Positions 11,088 to 21,159 of a stretch of DNA of 64,000 nucleotides are shown here, piece by piece. The DNA comes from Rhizomys pruinosus. Taxonomy: Eukaryota > Chordata > Mammalia > Rodentia > Spalacidae. The notes beneath the pieces were generated by a model, which saw nothing but the letters and a program-made list of their open reading frames with translations, did not search any database and was not told the origin of the DNA. Numbering within the stretch: the first letter of the stretch is position 1; the number at the start of each line of letters is the position of its first letter. The stretch covers positions 1,292,707 to 1,356,706 of the forward strand of contig VZQC01008059.1 of NCBI GenBank assembly GCA_009823505.1. Direction: 5' to 3'. The translations under genes were made by a program, and so were the position numbers.

Positions 11088-12041
11088 TTAATTGGCTAAG
11101 CCCATTGAAAATTTTGCTTTCCCAAAAACCTTCTTGAATGCACTCTTGACTTCCTTGTTCCTTAGACTGTAGACGAGAGGGTTCAGCATGGGGATGATCA
11201 TGGTATAGAAGACAGAGGCCAGTTTGTCAGTGTCCATGGAGTGACTGGAGCTGGGCTGCAAGTACATGAAGATGAACGTCCCATAGGAGATAGAGACAGC
11301 AGTGAGGTGAGATGCACAGGTGGAGAAGGCTTTATTCCTGACTTCAGCTGAGCGCATCCTCAGGATAGCAATGAAAATAAAGACATAAGAGCTCATGATA
11401 ACCAGCAGAGTGAAAACAATGTTGAATGATGCCAGTATAAATAATATAACTTCATTTGTGTGGATATCAGAGCAAGAAAGAGCCAGCAGTGGGGGAATGT
11501 CACAGAAGAAGTGAGGAATGACATTGGAATGACAGAACGAGAGATGGAAAGTGAAGGAAACATGGACAGAGGATTGTAAGAGTCCATTGATGTAGGAACC
11601 AGCAATGAGCAGGACACACACTGTAGGTGTCATGGTGGTGGTGTAATGCAGGGGTTTACACACTGCTGCATGGCGGTCAAAGGCCATTGAGGACAGGAGG
11701 AAACATTCAATAATAGCAAAGGCTACAAAGAAGAACATCTGGGCAGCACACTCATTGTAGGATATAAACTTATCCCCTGTTAGAAACATTTCCAGTACCT
11801 TGGGAGTGACAGCTGAGGAATAAACACAGTCCACCAGGGAGAGGTTACTGAGGAAAAAGTACATGGGAGTGTGGAGTCTGGAGTCCATCAGAATTAACAT
11901 GATCATCCCAAGGTTCCCAAGCAGAGTCATGAGGTAAATGAGAGTGAAGATTATAAACAAAGGGACTTGCAGCTCTGTGACATCTGTTAACCCCACAAAA
12001 ATAAATTCTGTCACCTCTGAAATATTCTCCATCAAATGCAT
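11088..12041 (-). CDS. Olfactory receptor, OR5B-like, intact
   Basis: Seven-transmembrane odorant receptor of the ciliary membrane of olfactory neurons, coupling to Golf and cAMP signalling. The 317-codon single coding exon has an NIS glycosylation site at residues 6-8 and GN in TM1 at 42-43. It also has [12 protein letters not shown] (56-67), the TM3 disulphide Cys98, extracellular-loop cysteines 170, 180 and 190, [10 protein letters not shown] (237-246) and [12 protein letters not shown] (284-295). The TM3 end reads [10 protein letters not shown], with His at 124 where ORs have Tyr in DRY. Length is normal. Two starts are possible; the second Met (codon 4, [10 protein letters not shown]) matches the usual start of the family as I recall it. 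A good splice acceptor lies 20 bp upstream. It is about 92% identical to the unit 2 copy (about 24 differences). The OR5B assignment is by recalled similarity. Confidence 0.95.
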   Translation of the reverse strand: MHLMENISEVTEFIFVGLTDVTELQVPLFIIFTLIYLMTLLGNLGMIMLILMDSRLHTPMYFFLSNLSLVDCVYSSAVTPKVLEMFLTGDKFISYNECAAQMFFFVAFAIIECFLLSSMAFDRHAAVCKPLHYTTTMTPTVCVLLIAGSYINGLLQSSVHVSFTFHLSFCHSNVIPHFFCDIPPLLALSCSDIHTNEVILFILASFNIVFTLLVIMSSYVFIFIAILRMRSAEVRNKAFSTCASHLTAVSISYGTFIFMYLQPSSSHSMDTDKLASVFYTMIIPMLNPLVYSLRNKEVKSAFKKVFGKAKFSMGLAN

Positions 12042-12060
12042 TAGATATTATGATGGACAC

Positions 12061-12082
12061 CTAAGATGAGAGAAGAAATGAA
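12061..12082 (-). promoter_or_regulatory. Predicted splice acceptor before OR coding exon
   Basis: On the minus strand, TCATTTCTTCTCTCATCTTAG is a polypyrimidine tract with CTTAG, ending at 12061. OR genes usually have a non-coding 5' exon spliced just before the ATG, which fits. The site is kept in the other copies (35075 and about 56850). The upstream exon and promoter were not identified. Confidence 0.6.
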
Positions 12083-12734
12083 CAATTATGCTAGGTGAAC
12101 ACCTCTAGGAAAATTAAAGCATGACCAAGTTCTCCTCCTCTTGTGTCAACTTTAAGTCTAGTGTGCAGCTGAGTAGGTGCAGGCTGTATGAGATCATTTA
12201 TCTAGGAATGCTACAGATGGGCACTGGAACCTCTTTGTTTACACTGATGGTCCCTATTATAACTCTGTGGTTTAGTTCAGTTTGTCTGGCATAAAATTTA
12301 TTTCAGTAATCCAGATAGGGCTGTATTTTTTCATATATATATATCTTGTTGACATTTGTTTATGTCATGCAACATATCTCATTCATTATTGGAAACACAT
12401 CCCCTAGTTTTACCCCTTCCCCACAGGATTTCATATGTTCTGTCATATATTTTAAATATGCTCAAGTCATGTTTGTGTCCCCAGCTCTTTCAAAGTTTGA
12501 TTGCATCCGTGGGAGCCTACTCATCCAATGGAGCACCCCTCCCTTACCCAGCAGTGATCTTCTCTGAATAGTTCCTCCACTAGCCTTGGGGATTCTTATC
12601 CACTTCTCCACATTTTTGCCAAATTTTGTCTGGTTAGAATGCTTTGTTTTAAAAACATTACATGTATTATTCTATATGAATGAGTGTACAGTCTCCACTT
12701 ATGTAAGTGCACCACCAAGGTTGTGCTAGAACTG
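12083..12734. other. OR 5' flank, no second gene
   Basis: Sequence upstream of the OR, conserved in unit 2 (35095-35799) and more weakly in unit 3 (56855-57275). It probably contains the 5' intron and perhaps the promoter. I cannot place a transcription start or binding sites with confidence. Confidence 0.5.
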
Positions 12735-12882
12735 CAGAGTTGAGAAAAAGGCATCTGCTTCCTCTGGAACTGGAGTGACAGATTGTTTTAGCCACCATGC
12801 AGGTGCTGGGAATTGAATCCCTGTCCTCTGAAACAGCAGCAAGTGTTCTTAACCACTGAGCAATTTCTCCAGCCCCAAAGTT
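12735..12882 (-). repeat. Old B2-type SINE
   Basis: Minus-strand SINE ending AATTTCTCCAGCCCC, with CTGGGAATTGAATCCCTGTC as the B-box side and one copy of CTGGAACTGGAGT. Paralogs: 35795-35937 and about 58135-58320. Confidence 0.85.
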
Positions 12883-13138
12883 GTATTTTAAAATTTATTC
12901 TATATTTTACAAACACATTTGTCTATACTGTGCATCAACTTTACTCAAAAGTTAGTTTAACACAGGAGCTAATGGTGATGTTTTGCTGCATGTTAATGAC
13001 AAAGCCTTTCCAAAACTTTTTCCATCTCTGATAGCTGTAGCAATATCCACATAATAGCTCTAGCAATACAGAGTTTTGAGGGTGTTCTTCTATCAATTCT
13101 AAGGCTTTTTCTTTTAATTAATAAAAGTTCTTAATTGG
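12883..13138. other. Unit backbone without genes
   Basis: Paralogous to 35938-36195 and partly to 58321-58450. It includes the left half of the B1 target duplication, AAAAGTTCTTAATTGG (13123-13138). Confidence 0.5.
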
Positions 13139-13285
13139 GCCGGGCGTGTGTCGCTGGCCTTTAATCCTAGCACTTGGGAGGCAGAGGCAGGTGGATCTTT
13201 GTGAGTTCAAGGCCAGCCTGGTCTACAGAGTGAGTGCCAGGACAGCTGGGGCTACAGGGAGACCCTGTCTTGAAAAGACCAAAAA
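13139..13285 (+). repeat. B1 SINE with 16-bp target duplication, unit 1 only
   Basis: 7SL-type SINE starting GCCGGGCGTG and ending in an A-tail. It is flanked by AAAAGTTCTTAATTGG at 13123-13138 and 13286-13301. Unit 2 has the single, empty site at about 36178. Confidence 0.97.
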
Positions 13286-13301
13286 AAAAGTTCTTAATTG
13301 G

Positions 13302-14078
13302 ATTTCCCCTATTAAAATCTTGAACTAGTTGGGTAACTGCAAAATGTATGTGTCACATTGTTAGTCTTAGCTGGATATACTTCACCATGTGAAAAGAAAA
13401 GTGATAATTTTTCTTTTTTTAAATTGAAATTTTGTGATTTACATACAATACAATTTACTGGTATTTACATCCCTTTCCCAAGCCCTACCTGGCTTTGTCC
13501 ACTGCAGTCTGGCTGACCTGCAAAGAGTCCCACACTTGGAAGAGTCGATTTTCTGCCTCCAGCAGCTTTCTGGTTGTACAGTTCCCTGAGGTTGCTTTGG
13601 AGCTTCTTTCCCTCTTCTTCATGTCTATACTGGGATTGTTTTTCTGGTTTTAGGTCTCATGAGAGTTTTTTCAATGGAGTAACAAAGTTTTAACTACATT
13701 CTTTTCATGTCATGATCCTCATTTTTCACAGAGGCTGATATTTTCCATCTCCTACCATCACATAGCATATGCCTTATTTCTTTTCAGGGACACTAGGGCA
13801 AAGCAAAAATTTCCTCCTGCTCTCCCTAGAGATGCTGTGCTCTCAACCAGGCTGCATTTCAGGCTTCCTACTTGCACTCATTTCCATGTGGAGCAGGTGA
13901 TATCTGACTGCAGTTCTAGCTACAGTATAAGGGTGACTCTCAACCTGAGAGCCACTTTTGATTAAGAAAATTGAGCATAGTTATTTTTTCTGTATTAGTA
14001 ATGCCTTATATTCAAGACAGAGATAATGCAGCCACATTTTTAAAAATTAATCAACGTGGAAACTACCGTTCCTTTCAC
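13302..14078. other. Unit backbone, possible old L1 3' end
   Basis: Paralogous to 36195-36973. The stretch near 13430-13520 (ACATACAATACAATTTACTG) resembles the 3' end of an old L1 on the minus strand, but I cannot be sure. No gene is seen. Confidence 0.45.
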
Positions 14079-14895
14079 TCATAGACTTTACCTCCCCTTA
14101 TGTGACAAAGTATATATAAATTCTGGCAATTATAGAATATACAAACATTTAAAATCAAGTACAGAGAGACATTACTTTCTATGGCCTATCTCATCATTTC
14201 CTGAAATTTTCAATGTTCAGTTCATGGTATTAATCTCTAAAAATTGATGTTCCTACTGAAAAATAACATAATATTTGACATACTCAAACACATAGTGAAG
14301 GTCCAACCATCTCTGAACTAAAAAAAAAAACAGCTATAATCTGTGCATTTCTAATTCTATAGAGAATTCTAAAGATAAGAAAATTACATTAGTGCATTTT
14401 ACAACTCTCATCAGACAATCTTCTTTCTGCAGTTGATGACGATTTACACAGAGTCACAGTGCTGTGCAAACTACAGAGAAAAAGAGATTGAAGAATCTTC
14501 TGCCTTGAATGGGAATCCATGTCCCAAACTTTCTTCCCAAGGCACAGGGATCATTGCATAAAATGGGCTGTAAAGATTGAAAGTGTCAGTGTGGTAGATC
14601 AATACAGAGAACCATTTTATTTGGACACTACAGAGTGGTCGCACATGGGAACCCACAATGTTTGTATGAACATGCACAAAACCTGTGCAAGCCCCCAAAA
14701 GACAAAACCACAGCATGCACAGGGAAGGTACACAGGATGCCTCAACCCTGGGTGAGGAAGTTTAGCAATCGATAACTGCTGGGAGAGTGAGTTTTCTTTA
14801 GGGGTGTGACACATGGGAGGTTGACCAGATACCAAGAAATAGATTCAGAGTATTTGGACAATATTTATCAGAATCAGACTGTATAGGCCTCTTTT
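14079..14895. other. Unit backbone without genes
   Basis: Paralog of 209-1013. No gene seen. Confidence 0.55.
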
Positions 14896-14899
14896 GGTA

Positions 14900-14965
14900 A
14901 AAGAAAAGAAAAGTAAAGAAAAGAAAGAAGGAAGGAAGGAAAAGAAAGAAAGAAAGAAAGAAATC
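14900..14965 (+). repeat. (GAAA)n/(GGAA)n microsatellite
   Basis: Paralog of the purine repeat at 1014-1095. Confidence 0.9.
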
Positions 14966-14989
14966 TTCCAATGTAGGTGATATGTGTAT

Positions 14990-15105
14990 GAATGAATGTA
15001 TGTATGTATATATTTATATATGTATATATTTATGTATGTGTATATATATATATACATATATTGTATATATATATATAGAGATATATTATATATATATTGA
15101 AGCAA
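14990..15105. repeat. TA-rich microsatellite tract
   Basis: TATG, TATT and TA repeats expanded relative to 1105-1180. Confidence 0.85.
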
Positions 15106-15445
15106 TACAGGTTGAGAGAAATGAAACTCTTCATGTTAAAGATATCACTGTATTTTAATGCTTTTTCGTATCACAGTTTCATTTACGTACTTTGATGCAG
15201 GGGACAAGGGGTCAAATAAAATAAAAAAAAATATATAGTTAAACAAAAAAAAAACAAAGAATTAGAGGATATGTAATAGACTGTGGGGATATGGATGTGA
15301 CTAAATCATTGCATGGGATTCGTAGGTAGAAGCATCGACACGCATCAGGGGTCCTCGTGAAAATCTGGATGCTGTTGTGCAGCACAGCAGTGAGGAGAGG
15401 GGTGAACCCAGGATGAGAAGAAGGCTAGTAAAAATATATCTGTGG

Positions 15446-15580
15446 CCGGGTGTGGTGGAGCACGCCTTTAATCCTAGCACTTGGGAGGCAGGAGGATCTC
15501 GTGAGTTCAAGGCCAGGCCTAGTCTACAGAGTGAGCTCAGGACAGCTGGTGATAAAGGGAGGACCCGTCTCAAATATTAT
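15446..15580 (+). repeat. B1 SINE
   Basis: Paralog of the B1 at 1533, starting CCGGGTGTGGTGGAGCACGC, followed by a TA repeat (15584-15625) and TATCTGTGGCTTAG as right flank. It has several one-base deletions compared with the unit 1 copy. Confidence 0.9.
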
Positions 15581-15625
15581 AATATCTAATATATATATAT
15601 TATATATTATATATAATATATTATC

Positions 15626-16240
15626 TGTGGCTTAGCTGTTGAAGCTTTCAGGCAATAATTTACTGTGGTTTACATTTACAAATAAAAGAATTTACACATT
15701 ATACTACTTTACATTCTCAATGGCTATTGTTTTATCTATTAATATACTGTTGTCGAGTTAGAAAAATTGCATAAAATGAGGAGTGTGAGATCTTACAAAG
15801 ACAGAGCATGTACCCAAAGTCCACTTCCAGGAAAGCATCGTGTGGAGCTCTGCTTTTAACAGAATGGTGGCTTGTGCTCTGGCCAATATGAAAACAGAGA
15901 AGGTGAGGTTGCATCTGCCTCCGGTGAAGCAGTGCAAGTGAGTGGCTGTCTCTAGAGGCTGCTGATCCTACATTGCTCCTTTTTGTGATCACAATGGAGA
16001 GTAGAGGGGGAGAGTTTGAATATTATCTGAAAGCATTTCTGAGGACGTCAGGGAATAGAAGCTTAGAGGATAGAAGCCCTGGTCATCAATCATATTAGCT
16101 GTGCAACAGCCAGGTTAGGCAGCAAAATTTTAAAACCTTATAAAATCTCTACTTGGGTTAACCTCAGAACATATACAAACTTTCTGATATGCAGATTTTT
16201 CTCAAGCCATATAAGATGGCTCCAGGATATTTTATTTTTT
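15626..16240. other. Unit backbone without genes
   Basis: Paralog of 1755-2370, with clustered small deletions before about 15790. No gene seen. Confidence 0.5.
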
Positions 16241-16244
16241 TCAT

Positions 16245-16375
16245 TAATTTTTTAATATAATATATATTTTTATATATACTACAATATTACTAAGATATAT
16301 ATATATATATATAGTATTAATATATACATATATATATATATTAATATACTATATAATAATATAATTCTACCTATA
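16245..16375. repeat. TA-rich microsatellite, expanded in unit 2
   Basis: Long TATA stretch where unit 1 (about 2385-2425) has ordinary AT-rich sequence and unit 3 (38849-38880) a short TA run. Confidence 0.85.
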
Positions 16376-16405
16376 TATGATTTAGGTTCATGTTTTCCCT
16401 GTTTT

Positions 16406-16656
16406 TTTTTTAATTTTTTTTTAATTTTATTTATTTCTGTATGTGTACGAATGTATTGTCTGCATGCAGGTCTGTGCACCCGTGTCGTGCAATGCCGCGG
16501 AGGTCAGAAGTGGGCGTTGGACTCCCCTGGAGCTGGAGTTCTCCTGGAGTTGGAGTTTCAGACGGTTCTCAGCCACCATGTGGGTGCTGGGGATCGAACC
16601 CGGGTCCTCTGCAAGAGCGGTCGGCGCTCTCAACCGCTAGGCCATCTCTCCAGCCC
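16406..16656 (-). repeat. B2 SINE with 14-bp target duplication, unit 2 only
   Basis: Minus-strand young B2 with the doubled 17-bp segment at about 16527-16560. It is flanked by GTTTTCCCTGTTTT at 16392-16405 and 16657-16670. Units 1 and 3 have the empty site (about 2435 and 38898). Confidence 0.97.
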
Positions 16657-16977
16657 GTTTTCCCTGTTTTATTTAAAATATATTCCAATGTAAAATTTCA
16701 CATGTACAATGTAAGGTATATATGATATAGAAACCATTATGCACATAAAGATAATCTGTATCCTCCTCACATTAAAATTGTGATTATTTTATGAGGACGC
16801 TCCAAATCTATCTCTTAGATATTTAACAGATTCAATATGACATTTACAGCTGTAGTCATACTACTATAACAGGATTGAAATTAAAGAGGAGGGACAATTT
16901 ATCTTTCTGTGGAAAATTAAACAATTATATCCATTTGGTTTTTGTTCTGATCCTAAAGCCCAGAGTGGAACTGTCTC

Positions 16978-17300
16978 TGATGCCTTTAATTCTGACCAGC
17001 AGAAATAAAGCACCTCTAGCTTGTTCTTCTCAAAGCGGTTTATTCAGGCACATTACAGCATTTTTACTTCTTCCTCCCAAGAACAGAATGTCTCCTCTAT
17101 TTATCCCTCTCCTGCTCTGCCTTCTCAGCCCAGGTTGCGTGGCCTCAGTCTATTGGTTTCATCTGGCCTGATCTTGAATCCAGGGTGCACCTGCGCAGCT
17201 CGAACGGTGGACGTGGCTTTACTTTGAGGTAGGAGGAAATCAGGTGTTAGTCATAAGACCGGGTGCCATCTTGGGACTGTCGCCACACCCGCTCTCCACA
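16978..17300 (-). repeat. 3' LTR of the ERV
   Basis: 323 bp, nearly identical to the other LTR except for a short block: a 13-bp difference near the 5' end of the element sense, plus scattered substitutions. An AATAAA polyadenylation signal in element sense lies at about 17039-17048. Confidence 0.93.
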
Positions 17301-17453
17301 TCTCCCCCTTCTTTATTATTTTAGCAGAGAGAATGCCTGTCTTAGGTAGCCCTGTGCAGCAATGCCCCTTACCCGTCATCAGGAGACAAACAGCACTGGT
17401 TTGTTCCCTGTCTTAGGTTGGTGGCATGCCCAGAGAGCCTTACCCGTCTTTGG

Positions 17454-18140
17454 CTACTTCTCTAGCATGCTAAGCCACACTTGAGGAGACTGTCCTGTCT
17501 CCACTGCTGCGAATGCCTGTATTAACAAGGCTTGCATTTTATGTTGACAAAATCGCAAACAGCACATGCACCAAAATGCCAGGGAACTAGTGAGGACCAG
17601 GCATAGGGCAAGTCCGACAATTCCCGCCCATTCTTTCAGTCGTGAAGCAGCGGTAGTAATTCAGTTTGTCAGCCCACCTGCCAAGGACACATCCACTCGG
17701 GTGGAGTTGATGTGAGCGATGGATTGTCTGAGGTCCCACAACATGCCATCAAGATCCCTAGACCAGTTTCCTGTAAGATACTGAGACAGATTACGGGACA
17801 ATTGAGTGGCATGGCTGGCATTTACAAACGGTATGGAAGTTACATACAACCCAGAAAATTTCCATTCACATCCCAGCACATGCACAAAAGGAGGCCACAT
17901 GCAAACAGGCATAGCTTTAAAGGAGACATTTGTTCCTGCAGCATATTGAGATACTGTGGACTCGAAAGATGTATTCCAACTAAAGCTTGCATTACTATGA
18001 GTTGTACTAATATAAGGGGAAAATGTAAAATACTTACACACTTCCACAAGCAAAGCAATTACCTGTACATTTGCATAACTGCAGCAACCAATCCCACACT
18101 GGTCAGTGGGCCTCCTAATTCTCTGCACACCTTCATCCAC
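17454..18140 (-). pseudogene. ERV env remnant
   Basis: Minus-strand frame of about 160 codons (17661-18140) rich in N-X-S/T glycosylation sites and containing cysteines, as in a retroviral envelope ectodomain. A TGA at 17661-17663 interrupts it. The same frame then continues to a stop at 17454-17456, with a hydrophobic membrane-spanning stretch at about 17570-17635 and a short cytoplasmic tail. The 5' part of env is missing, and the frame begins inside a gag-env deletion joint near 18060-18140. It is described as a broken copy only. Confidence 0.7.
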
Positions 18141-18588
18141 ACCTCCAGCCCCTTGTTCTTATAAGGAGTAATGGCGTGTCTACATTCTTTAGTACATTGC
18201 TCAAATATAAGCTGTTTCAGTAATGGCATTGCAGTATCAGCGTCCCCAAAGACGTGGCCCCCAGCTTCCATAATCCTACCTACAAAATCTGAAAAAGGTT
18301 CCGTGGGCCCCTGAAGGATTTTGGTTAGATTTCCCCCCACCTCGCCTCTATTTGGGAGAGACTTCCATACTCGGACGCCTAATGCATTAATCTGATCATA
18401 GACCTGAACTGGATAGTTTGTGCTGCCGCAAACCTTCCTTGTTCCATCAGCATATCTTGGTCGCAAGCAGCCTGATCCACCACTGCCAAAAATCTGTCTA
18501 GAGTTTCTCTCCTCAGCTCAATTCCTTTTGTCCTCAATAAAGCCTTAAGGGTGTGGCGCACCATCAGAGCAGATGTTGTGTCTCCCAT
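18059..18588 (-). pseudogene. ERV gag remnant (start of matrix, part of capsid)
   Basis: A frame opening at 18588 with Met-Gly, as needed for matrix myristoylation, runs about 45 recognisable residues of betaretroviral matrix type. It shifts frame near 18380-18460 into a capsid C-terminal region with the conserved QGP-EPF-DFV and GDADTAMP motifs (about 18200-18320), ending at 18059. The central matrix, p12-like and N-terminal capsid parts and the nucleocapsid zinc fingers are missing. The capsid match to class II (IAP/MMTV-like) gag is from recalled motifs. Confidence 0.75.
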
Positions 18589-18616
18589 AGTGCTAGCTAG
18601 AGCCTGTCCCGGAACC

Positions 18617-18704
18617 GGGAGCTTTATTGTCTCACTCCGAGAACCTTAATTGTCCCCTTTTCCGGGGAGATTTATCGTCTCACTCCGAGAGCCTTAATTG
18701 TCCC
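18617..18704 (-). repeat. Direct repeat (2 x 40 bp) in ERV leader
   Basis: Two near-identical 40-bp blocks, 18617-18656 and 18665-18704, each with GTCTCACTCCGAGA, between the primer site and the gag start. This is the region where retroviral packaging signals normally lie; any role is inference. Confidence 0.9.
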
Positions 18705-18796
18705 GCTTACCTGGGAGCTTACCAACTAGTCACCCTGACCACAATGAGTTCTGAATGAGAAAGGAAGAAGAACGCTTCCCCGTACAGGTCACCACT

Positions 18797-19132
18797 TGAT
18801 GCCTTTAATTCTGACCAGCAGAAATAAAGCACCTCTAGCTCGTTCTTCTCAAAGCGGTTTACTCAGGCACATTACAGCATTTTTACTTCTTCCTCCCAAG
18901 AACAGAAAGTCTCCTCTATTTATCCCTCTCCCGCTCTACCTTCTCAGCCCAGGTTGCGTGGCCTCAGTCTATTGGTTTCATCTGGCCTGATCTTGCATCC
19001 AGGGTGCACCTGCGCAGTTCGAACAGTGGACGTGGCTTTACTTTGAGGTAGGAGGGAATCAGGTGTTAGTCATAAGACTTGGCTAAAGTCCCGGGCACCA
19101 TCTTTGGACTGTCGCCACACCCGCTCTCCACA
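18797..19132 (-). repeat. 5' LTR of the ERV
   Basis: 336 bp, paired with 16978-17300. The element-sense start is TGTGGAGAGCGGGTGTGGCG at the right end. Confidence 0.93.
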
Positions 19133-19138
19133 TGTCTC

Positions 19139-19584
19139 CCTACAAATTCAATTGAAGGAGCATAGGATATCTTTAGTTCAGCTTTGTTCCAGTTACTTAC
19201 ACTTCCATTCTAGGCAGCCTATTTCCATGTCCTTGTCCAAAGTTAGCTCTTTTGCAGGCTACCTCTGTTGGAATTTCAAAATCATACCCTTGTCCTACCC
19301 AATCAGTTTTCTGCTATCATATCAATGAACCCACTAAAAACATACCTCTTGTCCAGTTCATAGAGGGAAAGTCCCAACTCCTACCAGATGACCCACCCCC
19401 CTTGTGGGGAGTCTGTCTCTTTGTGTGCTATATGAAATATTACTTGTGCTTCCATACAACCTTGGCTGTGTGCTATGACCGCTGATTTCTCATTTTGAAA
19501 TACTTTACCTGGTGAAGAAGTGTTTCAGAGCAAAGACTCAAGGAGGCCTAAGATTGAAGTAGAGTTACAGCTTTGAGATGGTTG
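19139..19584. other. Unit backbone between two LTR elements
   Basis: Paralog of about 2758-3190 and 39218-39660. No gene seen. Confidence 0.5.
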
Positions 19585-19589
19585 GTTAC

Positions 19590-19997
19590 TATGCCGGATA
19601 GCTTTAGTGTCAACTTGACACACCTGGGTTGAGGGAGCCCCAATTGGGGAATTGACTCCATTGGGTTGGCCTGTGGCCACATCTGTGTAATATTGTCTTG
19701 ATGGTCGAGCAGTGTGGGAGGGCTCAGCACACAATGAGTGGTGCCACCATGGGCAGGTTGCTGTGTACTGTACAAGAAGGTGGGCTGGGTATGAGCCAGG
19801 GGAGCAAGCCACTGAACAGCATTCTTCCATGGCCTGTGCTTCAGCTCCTGCCTCCAGGTTCCTGCCCTGAGTTCCTGCCTTGGGCTCTTTAAGTGATGAA
19901 CTGTGACCCAGGAGATGTAAGCTGAATAAACCCTTTCCTCCCCAAGTTGGTGTCGGTCAGAGTGTTTTGTCACAGTAATAGAAGGCAAACTAGAATA
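19590..19997 (+). repeat. 5' LTR of MaLR-like element
   Basis: Starts TATGCCGGATAGC (TG mutated to TA) and contains GTGTCAACTTGACACACC and GCTGAATAAACCCTTTCC with an AATAAA signal. It differs from the 3' LTR by scattered substitutions. Confidence 0.92.
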
Positions 19998-20002
19998 GAA
20001 AT

Positions 20003-20022
20003 TGGTACCAGAAGAGTGGGGT
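20003..20022 (+). promoter_or_regulatory. Primer-binding site, tRNA-Leu type
   Basis: TGGTACCAGAAGAGTGGGGT, 5 bp after the 5' LTR, complementary to the tRNA-Leu(UAA) 3' end apart from two extra bases. Confidence 0.75.
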
Positions 20023-21159
20023 ATTGCTGTGACAGACCTGACCTTGGTGTTTTGGGGAAGGATTGTGGAGGCGTTTGGAACTTTGGGCTGGGAAGATCAT
20101 TGAATGCCTAAAGATCATTTCTGTGGAGTTGGAGCAGTTTTACTGAAGGAGTTGTAGAAGATGGAGGCCAGGCTTGTGAAGTTTCTGGTTTCAAAGGGGA
20201 ACAGAGATCATCAGGACTGTGTAATCTGTGGGTTCTGGTCAGCTGGGGCTGAAAAATCAGCTGTAACAAGAGACCAGAACCTGAAGTGAAATCTTTGTTG
20301 TACTGGGACAATTGATGCTGGTTAGCTGGGGCTGAAAAACCAGCTGTAAGTAACACCAGCATCACTGTGGTGAAATCTTCTGGGAAGAATTACTTCAGGG
20401 TCAGCACACAGAAGCTGTGGTCCAGAAGGGGCCTGAGCCTCCATGTCAAGCCAGAAGCAGGGCTTGGTAGTGTGTAAGAGTCTCCTCTATGGTTTCAGTG
20501 TTGAAATTTGAGGGAGTCACAGAGAGCAGGCGAGGCTTGGCACTGTGAGAGGTCAGGAAAGACCATTGGTGGAAGTGCACCTCGGTTGCAGTGAAGACCC
20601 CAGGATTGCAAGGGTCATGGAGAGAACCTGAGGCTTTGCACCAGGAGAGGTCAGAAGAGGCCATTGGTGAAGGTGTTACCTCAGTTTCAGTAGAAACCCC
20701 AGCTTTTTGGAGATGCCGGGACACTGGGACGACCAACAAGAGCAGTGGCAGGTGTGGAATGGAGTCGGCCTTGGCCTGTAAGATGAGCTGTGTGAGCCAC
20801 GGACAGCAGAGTCGGAGAGGGGGAGCTTCTGAGACCCTTTGGAGCCCAGAAGATCGTGAGTGAATCCCAAGTGTCCAGCCTTGAGCTACTTGCTGGACTT
20901 AGGTTTTGTTTGAGAGTGCCTGATTCTTCCATTTGAAATAAGACAGTACTTGTTTTGGATTTTACAGCAGCCCACAGTTAAGAGACTTTTAACAGACTGT
21001 GAACTTTTAAGGGTTTGGACATTTTAAGGACTGTGGGGCTTTTGAGGTTGTACTGTCTTAGGTTGTGATTAATGATAACATCATACTTGGGGATAAGAAC
21101 TGGAAAGGTGGTGGTTTAATAGTGATGTGTTTTGTGTGTCAAGTTGACAAGGGGTTAAT
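20023..21159 (+). other. Non-coding interior of MaLR-like element
   Basis: About 1.1 kb without gag or pol similarity. It holds a pair of related blocks near 20225-20275 and 20310-20350 (CAGCTGGGGCTGAAAAATCAGCTGTAA and TAGCTGGGGCTGAAAAACCAGCTGTAA types), which suggests an internal duplication. Confidence 0.7.

Larger units (their letters stand above)
209..14078. repeat. Segmental duplication unit 1 (OR-bearing, ~13.9 kb)
   Basis: First of four direct tandem units. Sequence from about 215 (GTGACAAAGCATATATAAAT) recurs at about 14085 and 36980, and in diverged form near 58450-59911. Homology continues collinearly through the OR gene and its flanks. This unit lacks the L1, ERV, MaLR-like and B2 insertions seen in units 2 and 3, so it gives their empty sites (about 2745 for the ERV, 3193 for the MaLR-like element, 8785-8806 for the L1). 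It has its own B1 insertions at 9906 and 13139. Confidence 0.85.
16978..19132 (-). mobile_element. Internally deleted class II (ERVK-type) endogenous retrovirus
   Basis: A 2.2-kb provirus on the minus strand with two LTRs, 16978-17300 (3') and 18797-19132 (5'). It is flanked by the 6-bp duplication TGTCTC at 16972-16977 and 19133-19138. The LTRs run TG to CA. A 6-bp duplication and the betaretrovirus-like gag fit class II. A purine tract (complement at about 17301-17312) adjoins the 3' LTR. A candidate primer-binding site starting TGGTGACC lies just inside the 5' LTR (about 18777-18794); I cannot assign its tRNA. Only parts of gag and env remain; protease and polymerase are absent. Units 1 and 3 show the uninterrupted target site. 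It cannot be autonomous. Confidence 0.92.

Noticed and set aside
11393..12060. Additional minus-strand frames of 71-74 codons inside the OR
   Set aside because: Shifted frames of the intact receptor gene.
17712..18164. 150-codon plus-strand frame
   Set aside because: Antisense to the env remnant of the ERV.
19548..19988. 146-codon minus-strand frame
   Set aside because: It lies antisense in the LTR of the MaLR-like element.
20446..20863. Opposing 90- to 97-codon frames
   Set aside because: Interior of a non-coding LTR element; the frames overlap on both strands and match nothing.
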